DNA of 38,431 bases from an uncultured Clostridia bacterium. Its GTDB lineage: Bacteria; Bacillota; Clostridia; Christensenellales; UBA1242. Location: positions 1 to 38,431 of the forward strand of contig CALVNP010000034.1 in assembly GCA_944349805.1 (NCBI GenBank), in the 5' to 3' direction. Below are positions 1-8,632 of this stretch, one piece after another; the stretch's first letter is position 1, and each line of letters starts with the position of its first letter. The notes under the pieces were generated by a model that saw nothing but the letters and a program-made list of their open reading frames with translations, had not been told where the DNA came from and searched no databases. The position numbers and the translations under genes were made by a program.

Positions 1-849
1 GTAATTCCAAGTGAAGAAGAATTTCCATATGCTTTAAGGTTGGTAAGTGAAGTTTTAAGTTCTAATGGTTCTTCATCAATGGCGAGTGTATGTGGTTCAA
101 CTTTGGCACTTATGGACGGTGGTGTTAAAATTAAAGCACCTGTTGCTGGTATTGCTATGGGACTAATTAAAGATGATGAAAGTGGTAAAGTTGCAGTGCT
201 TTCAGATATTCAAGGTCTTGAAGATTTTCTTGGAGATATGGATTTTAAAGTTGCAGGAACAACAAAGGGCATAACAGCAATTCAAATGGATATTAAAATT
301 AAAGGAATTGATGAAAACATTTTAAGGACAGCGCTTGAACAGGCAAGACAGGGAAGACTTTATATTTTGGACAAAATGCTTGCAGTTATAGATAAACCTC
401 GTCCTGAAATTTCTAAATATGCTCCAAAAATTATTTCGTTTACAATCAATCCTGACAAGATTAAAGATGTCATTGGTTCTGGTGGTAAAACTATAAATAA
501 AATTATTGAAGAAACAGGCGTTAAGATTGATATTGATGATGATGGAAAAGTATTTATTGCAACTCCTGATTCTGATATGGCAGAAAGGGCAAAGGAAATT
601 ATTTTAAGCATAGCAGAAGATTTGGAAGTTGGTAAAATATATTCTGGTAAGGTTGCAAGGATAATGAATTTTGGTGCTTTTGTTGATATAGCTCCCGGTA
701 AGGAAGGTATGATTCATATAAGCAAATTATCATCTAAGAGAGTAGAAAAAGTTGAAGACGTTGTTTCAATAGGTGATATAGTTGAAGTTGAAGTTATAAA
801 AATAGATAATAAGGGTAGGGTTGACCTTAAACTTATTGCAAAAAGATAA
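1..849 (+). CDS. pnp: Polynucleotide phosphorylase, C-terminal part (5' end outside window)
   Basis: PNPase is a phosphorolytic 3'-5' exoribonuclease of mRNA decay. The reading frame is open from base 1 and 282 residues are visible. They begin inside the second RNase PH core domain, with the family signature [20 protein letters not shown] at about residues 20-39. A KH domain follows, with its GSGG loop near residues 159-162, and then a C-terminal S1 domain (about residues 212-282, containing NFGAFVDI and EGMIHIS). The S1 domain ends right at the stop codon, with no long acidic tail. An intrinsic terminator follows within 3 nt, so this is the end of its transcription unit. The identification is firm; only the N-terminal part is missing. 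Confidence 0.97.
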   Translation, partial: VIPSEEEFPYALRLVSEVLSSNGSSSMASVCGSTLALMDGGVKIKAPVAGIAMGLIKDDESGKVAVLSDIQGLEDFLGDMDFKVAGTTKGITAIQMDIKIKGIDENILRTALEQARQGRLYILDKMLAVIDKPRPEISKYAPKIISFTINPDKIKDVIGSGGKTINKIIEETGVKIDIDDDGKVFIATPDSDMAERAKEIILSIAEDLEVGKIYSGKVARIMNFGAFVDIAPGKEGMIHISKLSSKRVEKVEDVVSIGDIVEVEVIKIDNKGRVDLKLIAKR

Positions 850-851
850 AT

Positions 852-878
852 AAAAATCACGAGTTATCGTGATTTTTT
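852..878 (+). terminator. Intrinsic terminator after pnp
   Basis: An 11-bp inverted repeat (AAAAATCACGA / TCGTGATTTTT) with a GTTA loop runs into a T-rich tract 2 nt after the pnp stop codon. Confidence 0.9.
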
Positions 879-921
879 AATTATCTGGAATTAATCAAAA
901 AAAACTTTCATATTTTAAAGT

Positions 922-1674
922 ATGAAATTTATTTTTATGCGTCAAAACAATTCTAAGAGTGAAGAAAAAAGAGTTAAAATTTTTAGGAATATATTTGCTA
1001 ATGTTATTATATCTGTTATGCTAGTTGGTGTTTTTGCGTTGACATATGCTGGTGGAGTGTTAAATGTTTTTAGTTCAAACTCCGATAATTTTGCAATTTA
1101 TCACGGAAACAAAGATAACAATAATGTTAGTTTGATGGTGAATGTATATTGGGGTACAGAATACATTGAACCAATGCTGGAAATAATGAAAGAAAAAGAT
1201 GTTAAATGCACTTTTTTTGTTGGTGGTATGTGGGCATCAAATAATGAAAATATTATGAAAAAAATTATTGAAGATGGACACGAGCTTGGTAATCACGGGT
1301 ACTATCATAAAGACCAAGATAAAATATCAAAAGAAAAAAACGAACAAGAAATATATCAAACTCACGAGATTGTTAAAGCTTTAACAGGTGTGGAAATGCA
1401 TTTGTTTGCACCACCTAGTGGAGCATACAATCAAACAACACTCGATGTTGCAAAGTCCTACGGATATCAAACAATAATGTGGACTAAAGATACTATAGAT
1501 TGGCGAGATAAAGATACCAATTTGATATACGAAAGGGCAATTAAAAATGCACAAAATGGTGATTTAATTTTAATGCACCCAACACAAAATACGCTTGAAG
1601 CTTTACCAAACATTATAGACTTTTATCAAACAAATAATTTTAATTTGGTAACAGTTTCTGAAAATATTAAATAA
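922..1674 (+). CDS. ylxY: YlxY-like polysaccharide deacetylase family protein (sporulation-associated)
   Basis: This is a NodB-homology (CE4) protein of 250 aa with an N-terminal membrane anchor or signal (hydrophobic stretch about residues 27-45, VIISVMLVGVFALTYAGGV). In place of the usual TFDDG motif it has MVNVYWG, so the catalytic Asp pair is absent. The metal-binding HxxxH is kept (NHGYYH). The motif-3 Arg is replaced (FAPPSGAYN), while DW and LMHP motifs remain. This pattern matches the YlxY branch, whose gene also follows pnp in Bacillus subtilis; both points are recalled family knowledge. The start is uncertain: neither ATG 922 nor ATG 937 has a convincing RBS. It probably acts outside the cell or at the forespore envelope, and its activity is doubtful given the missing residues. 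Confidence 0.85.
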   Translation: MKFIFMRQNNSKSEEKRVKIFRNIFANVIISVMLVGVFALTYAGGVLNVFSSNSDNFAIYHGNKDNNNVSLMVNVYWGTEYIEPMLEIMKEKDVKCTFFVGGMWASNNENIMKKIIEDGHELGNHGYYHKDQDKISKEKNEQEIYQTHEIVKALTGVEMHLFAPPSGAYNQTTLDVAKSYGYQTIMWTKDTIDWRDKDTNLIYERAIKNAQNGDLILMHPTQNTLEALPNIIDFYQTNNFNLVTVSENIK

Positions 1675-1675
1675 G

Positions 1676-1704
1676 AAAAGACGAAAAATATCTTTCGTCT
1701 TTTT
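1676..1704 (+). terminator. Intrinsic terminator after ylxY-like gene
   Basis: An 11-bp stem (AAAAGACGAAA / TTTCGTCTTTT) is followed by T residues, starting 2 nt after the stop codon. Confidence 0.9.
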
Positions 1705-1735
1705 CAATATGTTGGGTGTGTTTTGTGTAAAATAG

Positions 1736-1749
1736 TACCATATATGGTA
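1736..1749. promoter_or_regulatory. Perfect 14-bp palindrome, operator-like
   Basis: TACCATATATGGTA is self-complementary without a spacer. It lies in the 180-bp gap upstream of the MBL-fold gene and is flanked by two direct copies of TGTAAAAT (1726-1733 and 1760-1767). No transcription-factor family is recognised, so a regulatory role is inferred only from symmetry and position. Confidence 0.35.
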
Positions 1750-1825
1750 GAAGAATTTATGTAAAATTGTATATTTGATGTTAACTATAATTGTTTTTAT
1801 AAATTGTTTGTTTTTTTTAATTAAT

Positions 1826-1834
1826 GTGATAAAA
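1826..1834 (+). promoter_or_regulatory. Extended -10 promoter of MBL-fold gene
   Basis: TG-A-TAAAAT (TG at 1826-1827, hexamer 1829-1834) lies 23 nt before the start codon and just upstream of the GAGGTG Shine-Dalgarno. The -35 region is poor: TTGTTT occurs, but at non-ideal spacing. Confidence 0.5.
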
Positions 1835-1857
1835 TTAAAACGAGGTGAAATAAATTA

Positions 1858-2484
1858 ATGCAAGAACCAAATGTAAAGATAAATTGTCATAGTAGTATTT
1901 GCATTGAAGACAATGTATTTGTCGACCCATTTAACATTATGGAAAGGGGGTCTGCAAAAATAATTTTTATCACACATTCGCATTACGACCATTTAGATGT
2001 AAAGTCGATTAAAAATTTGTTGGATACAGCAACCACTATTGTTTGTACGGAAGATAGTGCAAGGATTTTAAAAAATAATGGAATTGTAAATGAGATTGTT
2101 GTTGTTTCCCCAAATGATGTAGGAAATGTTGCTGATGTTAAATTTGAAACTTTTCCAGCTTACAATGTTGGTCATCATCATCTGAAAGAATATGGATTTG
2201 TTGGTTATACAATAACTATAAAGGGGGTAAGGTATACAATTTGTGGTGATACAGATTTAACACCAGAATTACAATCTATAAAAACTGATGTTCTTTTGTT
2301 GCCAATTGGTGGAACATACACAATGAATGCAGAAGAAGGTGCAAAATTAACCAATATTATTAAACCAAAATTTGTAATACCAACTCATTATAATTTTATT
2401 CAGGGGACTGCAGGTAAAGAAGCAGAAATCTTATTTACAAACCTTGTTGATAAAGATATAAAAGTTTTAATTAAAATAAAATAG
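1858..2484 (+). CDS. MBL-fold metallo-hydrolase (UlaG/UPF0173-like)
   Basis: A 208-aa metallo-beta-lactamase-fold protein. The metal-binding motif HSHYDH is at about residues 40-45, further metal ligands come from the GHHH segment (about 104-107) and the CGDTD motif (about 128-132), and the last His lies in IPTHYNF near residue 175. The compact one-domain form resembles the Lactamase_B_3 group of broad-specificity or uncharacterised hydrolases. ATG 1858 is preceded by GAGGTG at good spacing. A nitroreductase gene follows 9 nt downstream and is probably co-transcribed. The substrate cannot be deduced. Confidence 0.88.
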   Translation: MQEPNVKINCHSSICIEDNVFVDPFNIMERGSAKIIFITHSHYDHLDVKSIKNLLDTATTIVCTEDSARILKNNGIVNEIVVVSPNDVGNVADVKFETFPAYNVGHHHLKEYGFVGYTITIKGVRYTICGDTDLTPELQSIKTDVLLLPIGGTYTMNAEEGAKLTNIIKPKFVIPTHYNFIQGTAGKEAEILFTNLVDKDIKVLIKIK

Positions 2485-2493
2485 GGGTGTAGA

Positions 2494-3015
2494 ATGAATG
2501 AAACATTAAAAACATTAATGACAAGAAGAAGTTGTAAAAAATTTAAACCTGATCAAATAAAAAATGAAGAACTTGACTATATTTTAAAAGCAGGAATGAA
2601 TGCTCCAACGGGACGAGGATTGCAATCTCCTATAATTGTAGTAATTCAAGATAAAAATTTAATAAACAAAATTGCAAAATTAAATTCTAAAATAATGGGT
2701 GTAGATGTTGACCCTTTTTATGGTGCTCCCACACTTATTATTGTTTTTGCTGATAAAAACATTGGAACTTATATTGAAGATGGAAGTTTAGTTCTAGGAA
2801 ATTTAATGAATTCAGCTTATAGTTTAGGTGTAGGTTCTTGTTGGATACACAGGGCAAAAGAAGAGTTTCAGACATCTGAAGGAAAAGAACTTTTAAAAAA
2901 TTGGGGAATTGATGATAACTATGTTGGTATTGGACATTGTGTTTTAGGTTACCCAGCAGAAGAATATAAAATTCCTGCACCTAGGAAAAAAGATTATATT
3001 CGATTTATAAAATAA
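2494..3015 (+). CDS. Nitroreductase family FMN-dependent oxidoreductase
   Basis: A 173-aa protein of the nitroreductase/FRP superfamily, expected to be a homodimeric FMN enzyme using NAD(P)H. The family signature TRRSCKKFKPDQI is at the N-terminus, followed by MNAPTGRGLQSP (flavin-binding SAxN-like segment, about residues 35-46). The central EDGSLVLGNLMNSAYSLGVGSCWI matches the conserved helix and loop before the second FMN contact, and GIGHCVLGYP is the typical late motif. Its RBS is GGGGTG. It follows the MBL-fold gene by 9 nt, and no terminator separates it from rarA, which has its own promoter. The substrate is unknown. Confidence 0.9.
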   Translation: MNETLKTLMTRRSCKKFKPDQIKNEELDYILKAGMNAPTGRGLQSPIIVVIQDKNLINKIAKLNSKIMGVDVDPFYGAPTLIIVFADKNIGTYIEDGSLVLGNLMNSAYSLGVGSCWIHRAKEEFQTSEGKELLKNWGIDDNYVGIGHCVLGYPAEEYKIPAPRKKDYIRFIK

Positions 3016-3036
3016 CTATGCAAAGCTTTTTGTTTG

Positions 3037-3045
3037 TGATATAAT
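3037..3045 (+). promoter_or_regulatory. Extended -10 promoter placing rarA +1 at its ATG
   Basis: TG-A-TATAAT is a perfect extended -10 (hexamer 3040-3045). Only 6 nt separate the hexamer from ATG 3052, so the expected transcription start falls on the start codon. The -35 region is weak. No Shine-Dalgarno is present. Confidence 0.7.
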
Positions 3046-3051
3046 CAACAT

Positions 3052-4317
3052 ATGGAAACAAATAAGAAAATACCATTAGCTGAAAGAATGAGACCAAATT
3101 CATTTGATGATTTTGTTGGTCAAGAACATATTGTTGGTAAGGGTACACTTTTAAGGAGAGCAATAGAAATTGGAGAACTTGGAAGTTGTATTTTTTATGG
3201 TCCACCTGGAACGGGTAAAACAACACTTGCAAACATTGTTGCCAAACAATTGAAGGGAGAATTCCGAAAACTTAATGCAGTTTCTAGTGGTGTTAGTGAG
3301 GCAAAAGAAATTATTAAAGAAGCAGAAAGATTAAAGGAAATGTTTGGTACTCAAACATACCTTTTGTTAGATGAATGTCATAGGTGGAATAAAGCACAAA
3401 GTGATTGTGTTTTGGAAGCGATTGAGAAGGGTAGCATAATTTTTATTGGTTCTACAACAGAAAATCCTTTTACAAGTATGACAAGAGCTATCGTTTCAAG
3501 GTGTAGAGTGTTTGAATTCAAGGCTCTTGAAAATAATGATGTTATAAAGGCGATGAAAAGAGCTCTAAGCAATGATATCATCTTGTCTAAAATGCCCATT
3601 ATTGTTGAAGATGACGCATTAAAACATTTTGCTTGGGCTTGTAGTGGAGATGTAAGAATGGCATTAAATGCATTAGAACTTGCAATTTTAACAACTCCAT
3701 TTAATGACAAAAAAGAAATTTACATAGATAAAACGATTGCTGAACAATCTATTCAAAAGAAAGCACTTTCCATTGATGAAAATCAGTACTATGATATGCT
3801 TAGTGCCTTTTGTAAATCTATTCGTGGCTCTGATACGGAAGCTGGATTGTATTGGGCTCAAAGAATGATTAAAGCAGGGATAGACCCAATGATTATTGCT
3901 AGAAGGCTTGTTGCACATTCAAGCGAAGATATAGGAATGGCAGATAGTAATGCTCTTTTACTTTCTACAAGCGCTATGTATGCCGTAGAAAAGATGGGCG
4001 CACCAGAAGGATTAATTCCACTATTTCACGCTATAATCTATGCTTGTGAAGCTGAAAAATCCAATTCAGTAATTGTTGCAAGAGATTTGGCAGGAGATGA
4101 CGCAGAAAATGTTAGAGATGATAATGTCCCAGATTATTTAAAAAATCATCCTAGTACTAATGATACAAAACATATAAAATATAAATATCCACACGATTAT
4201 GGTGGGTACTGTAAGCAGACTTATATGCCTGAAAAGCTTAAAGATAGGGTATATTATAAACCAAGCAAAAATGGAAAGGAAAAAAACTTAATTAGAAAAA
4301 AATTTAAAAGCAATTAA
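3052..4317 (+). CDS. rarA: Replication-associated recombination protein A (AAA+ ATPase, RarA/MgsA)
   Basis: A 421-aa clamp-loader-like AAA+ ATPase related to DnaX and RuvB, acting at stalled replication forks. It opens with the family start PLAERMRPNSFDDFVGQEHI. Walker A is GPPGTGKTT (about residues 51-59), Walker B is LLLDECHRWNKAQ (family norm DEIHRFNKAQ) and sensor 1 is IGSTTENP. The Arg finger lies in AIVSRCRVF. The C-terminal tetramerisation region includes GLYWAQRMIKAGIDP and YPHDYGGYCKQTYMP. ATG 3052 is the natural family start, yet it has no RBS and sits where transcription should begin, so the mRNA is probably leaderless. A bidirectional terminator follows. Confidence 0.95.
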   Translation: METNKKIPLAERMRPNSFDDFVGQEHIVGKGTLLRRAIEIGELGSCIFYGPPGTGKTTLANIVAKQLKGEFRKLNAVSSGVSEAKEIIKEAERLKEMFGTQTYLLLDECHRWNKAQSDCVLEAIEKGSIIFIGSTTENPFTSMTRAIVSRCRVFEFKALENNDVIKAMKRALSNDIILSKMPIIVEDDALKHFAWACSGDVRMALNALELAILTTPFNDKKEIYIDKTIAEQSIQKKALSIDENQYYDMLSAFCKSIRGSDTEAGLYWAQRMIKAGIDPMIIARRLVAHSSEDIGMADSNALLLSTSAMYAVEKMGAPEGLIPLFHAIIYACEAEKSNSVIVARDLAGDDAENVRDDNVPDYLKNHPSTNDTKHIKYKYPHDYGGYCKQTYMPEKLKDRVYYKPSKNGKEKNLIRKKFKSN

Positions 4318-4346
4318 AAAAATCTTAGCTGAGCTAAGATTTTTTA
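4316..4346. terminator. Bidirectional terminator between rarA and the phosphodiesterase gene
   Basis: An A-tract/T-tract-flanked inverted repeat (AAAAATCTTAGC / GCTAAGATTTTT, loop TGA) sits between two convergent stop codons, so it can end both transcripts. Confidence 0.9.
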
Positions 4347-5072
4347 TAATTTAGGTTCAAAATTTTCAAATATTATGTTATCACAAAATTTAACAACTTT
4401 CATATATTCTTCCTGACTTCTTACAGTCCAAGCAATAAGTGGCAAGGACCTATATTTTCTTACAAATCTATTTGGCAATGCTTTTGCTTCATAAGAAATA
4501 AAATGTGGCTCGCTTACTTTTTTATTTAAAATCATTCTTTTTAGAAAAAGCTTTTTTAAAAATGATAATTTTTCGCCCTTAAAATATCCAGAAAGTTGTC
4601 CTCTTAAAACTTCTGGTGCATTAATTTTAAACCATTCTAAAACATATGGATTGAAGGATTGTATTGCATATTCGCCGTTGTATTGTTTCAATTTAGAATA
4701 TAAGGCACTTTCCAGCTCTCCAACTTTGTTTGTATTTTTTATTTCCAAAAGTATAGGAGTTCTTCCATCAACAAATTTTAAAAATTCATCAAGAGTTGGT
4801 ATTTTTTGATCTGTTCCTGAAAGCTTTATTTTTTCTAAATCTTCTTTTTTCAAATTTTTAACATAACCATCTTGACCTGTCATTCTTTGAAGAGAGTTGT
4901 CGTGAAAAATAATCAAAGTTCCATCTGAAATTTGATGAACATCTGTTTCTATTGGATAACCTTGCTTGATCGCATTTTCAAAAGCGAGTAAAGAATTTTC
5001 AGGAACCTTATCATCGTGAAGTCCTCTATGGGCAATATAATCTTCAACTATCCAGGTTTTAAACAAATCCAT
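4344..5072 (-). CDS. Glycerophosphodiester phosphodiesterase (GDPD family)
   Basis: A 242-aa cytoplasmic GDPD with no signal peptide. It would hydrolyse glycerophosphodiesters to glycerol-3-phosphate and an alcohol. The catalytic signature is complete: HRGLHDDKVPENSLLAF (His and Arg, then the EN pair), ETDVHQISDGTLIIFHD (metal-binding Glu/Asp plus the second catalytic His), and ILLEIKNTN (metal-binding Glu). The late AWTVRSQEEY matches the conserved W-T-V segment. The start at 5072 has AAAAGGA as RBS. It is convergent with rarA and divergent from lepA, so it is a single-gene unit. A ugpQ-like role in phospholipid headgroup salvage is inferred. Confidence 0.92.
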   Translation of the reverse strand: MDLFKTWIVEDYIAHRGLHDDKVPENSLLAFENAIKQGYPIETDVHQISDGTLIIFHDNSLQRMTGQDGYVKNLKKEDLEKIKLSGTDQKIPTLDEFLKFVDGRTPILLEIKNTNKVGELESALYSKLKQYNGEYAIQSFNPYVLEWFKINAPEVLRGQLSGYFKGEKLSFLKKLFLKRMILNKKVSEPHFISYEAKALPNRFVRKYRSLPLIAWTVRSQEEYMKVVKFCDNIIFENFEPKL

Positions 5073-5196
5073 ATATTTTCCTTTTAATAAAGATTATCAT
5101 ATCATAAATTTTATTTATAATAAAACATTTTTTGACAATCTTTTAAAATATTTTATGCAACATTAAAAAAAATAATATACTTTAATGTTTAATTTA

Positions 5197-5204
5197 TGTA
5201 TAAT
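5197..5204 (+). promoter_or_regulatory. Promoter -10 directly before lepA ATG
   Basis: A consensus TATAAT at 5199-5204 is preceded by TG and followed after 7 nt by ATG 5212. There is no Shine-Dalgarno between them. A transcript from this promoter would have a leader of 0-1 nt. Confidence 0.6.
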
Positions 5205-5211
5205 TAGTTCT

Positions 5212-7017
5212 ATGGATAGACAAGAAAGAATAAGAAATTTTTGTATAATAGCACATATTGATCACGGCAAAAGTACACTTGCTGATAGACTTATTGAAAA
5301 AACAGGTACTGTTTCTAAAAGGGAAATGAGTGACCAACTGTTAGATAGTATGGACATTGAAAAAGAAAGGGGAATAACAATAAAACTAACACCAACTAGA
5401 ATGTTTTACAATTATAAAGGTGAAGAGTATATTTTAAATTTAATTGATACTCCTGGACACGTTGATTTCACTTACGAAGTTTCTAGGTCATTAGTTGCTT
5501 GTGAAGGGGCTTTATTAATTGTCGATGCAAGTCAGGGGGTTGAAGCTCAGACATTAGCAAACACATATTTAGCTCTTGATAACAACTTAGAAATTTTACC
5601 TGTTATAAATAAAATTGATTTACCAAGTGCTCGACCAGAAGAAGTGAAAAAGGAAATTGAAGATGTTATTGGACTCCCAGCTGATGATGCTCCACTTATT
5701 TCTGCAAAGGAAGGAATAAATATAGATCAAGTGCTAATGCAAATTATTGAAAAAATTCCACATCCTAAAGGCAGTGAACAAAAACCTTTAAAAGCATTAA
5801 TTTTTGATAGTTTTTATGATAACTTTAAAGGAGCTATTAGTTTAGTAAGAATTTTTGACGGCGAAGTTAAGGTTGGAACAAAAATAAAGATGATGGAAAC
5901 GGGGAAAACATATGAAGTTACGGAAGTTGGAGTTTTTACACCATCAATGAAACCCGTTGAAGTTTTGCAAGCAGGTGATGTTGGATATATTGCTGGAAGC
6001 ATAAAAAATGTTGCTGATACAAAAGTTGGAGATACTATCACTCTTGCTGAAAATGGGGCAAAAGAACCATTGCCGGGTTATAAGTCTGTTCAACCTGTTG
6101 TCTTTTGTGGAATATTTTTAGCAGATGGTTCAAAATTCAATGATTTAAAAGATGCCTTAGAAAAATTAAAGTTAAATGATGCTTCATTAGTTTTCTCACC
6201 AGAAGTGTCTAAGGCTTTGGGTTATGGTTTTAGGTGTGGTTTTTTAGGGCTCTTGCATATGGAGATTATAACTGAAAGGTTAGAAAGAGAATTCAACTTG
6301 GAAATCATAACAACAGCACCTGGCGTAAATTATAATGTCTATAAAACAAATGGAGATATGGTAGAAGTAACAAATCCTGCAAATCTTCCAAAACCTGAAG
6401 AAATAGAAAGGTTTGAAGAACCAATTTGTAAACTGCATATTTACACACCACCAGAATATGTTGGTTCAATAATGGAACTATGCAAGGAAAAGCGTGGTGA
6501 ATTTATTGATATGCAATACTTAGATAAAATGAGAGTAAAAATGGATTATAAAATGCCATTAAATGAAATGATATACGACTTCTTTGATGCACTTAAATCC
6601 AGAACAAGAGGGTATGCTAGTTTGGATTATGAAATTGCTGGATATGAACCAAGTGATTTAATTAAATTAGATATACTTTTAAATGGTGAAATTTGTGATG
6701 CTTTAAGCTTAATTGTGCATAGAGATTTTGCTTATCAAAAGGGTAGGTCAATTGTAGAAAAGTTAAAAAATGTAATACCAAGACAAATGTTTACCATTCC
6801 TATTCAAGCGTCAATTGGTAATAAGATTATAGCAAGGGAAACAATTAGTGCATTAAGAAAAGATGTGCTTGCGAAGTGCTATGGTGGTGATATAACAAGA
6901 AAGAGAAAACTTTTAGAAAAACAAAAGGAAGGAAAAAAGAGAATGCGACAAATTGGAAGTGTTGAACTTCCAAGTGAAGCTTTTATGAGCATTTTAAAAA
7001 TTGATTATGATAACTAA
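5212..7017 (+). CDS. lepA: Elongation factor 4 (LepA)
   Basis: A 601-aa ribosome-dependent translational GTPase that back-translocates or remodels stalled ribosomes. The G1 motif is AHIDHGKST (about residues 13-21), G3 is DTPGH, G4 is NKID and G5 is ISAKEG. The EF-G-like domains II, III and V follow, and the LepA-specific C-terminal domain carries [19 protein letters not shown] near the end. ATG 5212 ([17 protein letters not shown]) matches the family N-terminus; an upstream in-frame ATG at 5185 would lie upstream of the predicted transcription start. No RBS is present. The 3' end overlaps hemW by 11 nt, so the pair is co-transcribed. Confidence 0.97.
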   Translation: MDRQERIRNFCIIAHIDHGKSTLADRLIEKTGTVSKREMSDQLLDSMDIEKERGITIKLTPTRMFYNYKGEEYILNLIDTPGHVDFTYEVSRSLVACEGALLIVDASQGVEAQTLANTYLALDNNLEILPVINKIDLPSARPEEVKKEIEDVIGLPADDAPLISAKEGINIDQVLMQIIEKIPHPKGSEQKPLKALIFDSFYDNFKGAISLVRIFDGEVKVGTKIKMMETGKTYEVTEVGVFTPSMKPVEVLQAGDVGYIAGSIKNVADTKVGDTITLAENGAKEPLPGYKSVQPVVFCGIFLADGSKFNDLKDALEKLKLNDASLVFSPEVSKALGYGFRCGFLGLLHMEIITERLEREFNLEIITTAPGVNYNVYKTNGDMVEVTNPANLPKPEEIERFEEPICKLHIYTPPEYVGSIMELCKEKRGEFIDMQYLDKMRVKMDYKMPLNEMIYDFFDALKSRTRGYASLDYEIAGYEPSDLIKLDILLNGEICDALSLIVHRDFAYQKGRSIVEKLKNVIPRQMFTIPIQASIGNKIIARETISALRKDVLAKCYGGDITRKRKLLEKQKEGKKRMRQIGSVELPSEAFMSILKIDYDN

Positions 7018-8104
7018 AACAGGCATTTATGTGCATATTCCGTTTTGTGAAAGCAAATGCTTTTATTGTAATTTTGTTTCAGGAAATTATTCAGATAAAA
7101 TCAAGGAAAAATATATTCAAACTCTCTTTAATGAAATTGAAACAATAAAAGATAAAAGGACAATTTATTCAATTTTTATTGGTGGTGGCACGCCATCAGT
7201 TTTGAATAGTAGGTTAATAGTAAATTTGCTTGAAAAAATAAGAAGCAATTTTAATATAAGCAAAAATGCAGAAATCACAATTGAATGCAATCCAAATTCT
7301 TTGAACTATCAAAAATTAAAAGCTTACAAAAAGGCTGGTATAAATAGGATAAGCATAGGCATTCAAAGTTTAGATGATGGTGTGTTAAAGCTCATTGGGA
7401 GAAGACATAATAAAAGTCGGGCAATACAAGCAATAAAGATGGCAAAAGATGTTGGTTTTAATAATATTAATGTTGACCTATTAATTGGGATTACAAAAAA
7501 TAAAACCATTGATGGTGATGTGTTATTTTTAAAAAAATTAGGAGTAACACATATATCTGCATATATGCTCATTCTTGAAAAGGACACTGCTTTATTTGAA
7601 AAAGTAAAAAATGGAACCGTTAAACTTTTAAGTGAAGATGAAAGTATAGAGCAATATAACGAGTATTTGAAAACATTAAGAAAATATGGTTTTAAAAGGT
7701 ATGAAATTTCTAATTTTTGCTTAAAAGGCTGTGAATGTAAACATAATATTAACTATTGGGAGTGTGGAGAATATTATGGATTTGGTGTTTCTGCACACTC
7801 TTATATTGACGGCGTAAGATACTTCAATTCTAATAATATTTTAGAATATATAGAAAATTTTAATAATAAAACTTATGAAAAATTGACAGATAAAGAAAAA
7901 ATTGAAGAACTATTAATGCTTGGACTAAGAATGACAAAGGGTGTAAAATTAACTTCATTAAATCAACTCGGATACAGGATTTTAGAAAATAAAAATGCTT
8001 TAAAGATGCTTTCATTAAATCTTATAAAAACGAACACACAAAGATTATATATAACATACAAAAATTTTGGAATTGAAAATCAAATTATTTTAAAATTAAT
8101 TTAA
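7007..8104 (+). CDS. hemW: Radical SAM heme chaperone HemW (HemN-like)
   Basis: A 365-aa radical SAM protein. The cluster motif CESKCFYC (CX3CX2C) is at about residues 15-22, followed by FIGGGTPS, the glycine-rich SAM-binding segment, and [10 protein letters not shown]. The HemW-type continuation ([41 protein letters not shown]) separates it from true coproporphyrinogen dehydrogenase HemN. ATG 7007 overlaps the lepA stop, and an earlier TTG at 7001 is less likely. The lepA-hemW order is conserved in Firmicutes. No other heme genes are in the window. A strong terminator follows. Confidence 0.93.
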   Translation: MITKTGIYVHIPFCESKCFYCNFVSGNYSDKIKEKYIQTLFNEIETIKDKRTIYSIFIGGGTPSVLNSRLIVNLLEKIRSNFNISKNAEITIECNPNSLNYQKLKAYKKAGINRISIGIQSLDDGVLKLIGRRHNKSRAIQAIKMAKDVGFNNINVDLLIGITKNKTIDGDVLFLKKLGVTHISAYMLILEKDTALFEKVKNGTVKLLSEDESIEQYNEYLKTLRKYGFKRYEISNFCLKGCECKHNINYWECGEYYGFGVSAHSYIDGVRYFNSNNILEYIENFNNKTYEKLTDKEKIEELLMLGLRMTKGVKLTSLNQLGYRILENKNALKMLSLNLIKTNTQRLYITYKNFGIENQIILKLI

Positions 8105-8129
8105 AATCACCACTAGTGGTGATTTTTTT
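8103..8129 (+). terminator. Intrinsic terminator after hemW
   Basis: AAAATCACCAC / GTGGTGATTTT with a minimal loop and a T7 tail starts at the hemW stop codon. Confidence 0.92.
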
Positions 8130-8244
8130 ATTTATAATATACTGCACTTTTTTGTTTTTTTACATTTTGTATGGTTCATTCTTATTTTAATAATAATATT
8201 TTTAGTTATATTCAAATATAAACAAACAAATTTTTAAAAAATAC
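8130..8244. other. Intergenic A+T-rich stretch with no recognisable feature
   Basis: Between the hemW terminator and the ylxM promoter I see no open frame with an RBS, no strong hairpin and no repeat. Confidence 0.5.
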
Positions 8245-8273
8245 TTTACAAATTTATATCGTTGTGCTATAAC
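8245..8273 (+). promoter_or_regulatory. Promoter of the ylxM-ffh operon
   Basis: TTTACA (8245-8250), a 17-nt spacer and TATAAC (8268-8273), with an extended -10 TG at 8265-8266. The predicted +1 is about 8280. Confidence 0.75.
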
Positions 8274-8279
8274 ATTGTT

Positions 8280-8299
8280 GTTAAACAATTTTGTTTAAC
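8280..8299 (+). promoter_or_regulatory. 5'-terminal hairpin abutting the ylxM RBS
   Basis: GTTAAACA / TGTTTAAC with an ATTT loop is a perfect 8-bp inverted repeat that starts at the predicted +1 and ends immediately before the GGGAG Shine-Dalgarno. It could stabilise the 5' end of the mRNA, tune translation, or act in DNA form as an operator. Confidence 0.5.
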
Positions 8300-8311
8300 G
8301 GGAGAATTAAA

Positions 8312-8632
8312 TTGAACTTAGAAGAAGTTGTAAAATTAAATGAACTTTTTGATGCTTATGGAGAACTTTTAACTCCTTATCAAAAGGATATTCTATCTGA
8401 CTTTTTAAAGTTTAATTTGTCTTTTAGTGAAATTGCAGAAAATAGAAATGTAAGCAGGCAAGCAGTATTTATTGTTTTAAATAAGTGTATAAAAAAACTT
8501 GAAGAATACGAGAAAAAAGTAAGAGCAGTAAAAATTAGAAATGATTTTAATAATAAAATTTCTGGCACTATAAAACTTTTAGAAATTGGAGAAGTAGGAA
8601 AGGCTCTTGATAAGTTAAAAGAGGAGGTTTAA
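8312..8632 (+). CDS. ylxM: YlxM/p13-like SRP-associated helix-turn-helix protein
   Basis: A 106-aa UPF0122 protein. The sigma-70 region-4-like fold is visible as LTPYQKDILSDFL followed by SFSEIAENRNVSRQAVFIVL (about residues 20-55), and the C-terminal half is a charged helix. In streptococci YlxM stimulates Ffh/SRP GTPase activity (family knowledge), which fits the one-base overlap with ffh. TTG 8312 is chosen as start because GGGAG lies 7-8 nt upstream; an in-frame TTG at 8291 is inside the 5' hairpin. It heads the long ffh-rpsP-trmD operon. Confidence 0.9.
   Translation: MNLEEVVKLNELFDAYGELLTPYQKDILSDFLKFNLSFSEIAENRNVSRQAVFIVLNKCIKKLEEYEKKVRAVKIRNDFNNKISGTIKLLEIGEVGKALDKLKEEV

Noticed and set aside
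906-927. TTTCATA/TATGAAA inverted repeat at the ylxY-like start as an operator or leaderless start
   Set aside because: The putative -10 (TATTTT) is weak, with no -35, and the true start is undecided, so no firm claim is possible.
5132-5160. TTGACA at 5132-5137 as a promoter for lepA
   Set aside because: Only a poor -10 (TATGCA) is found at suitable spacing; the TATAAT at 5199 is much better.
5185-5211. ATG 5185 as start of lepA
   Set aside because: The first nine codons overlap the TATAAT box and have no family similarity; ATG 5212 matches LepA.
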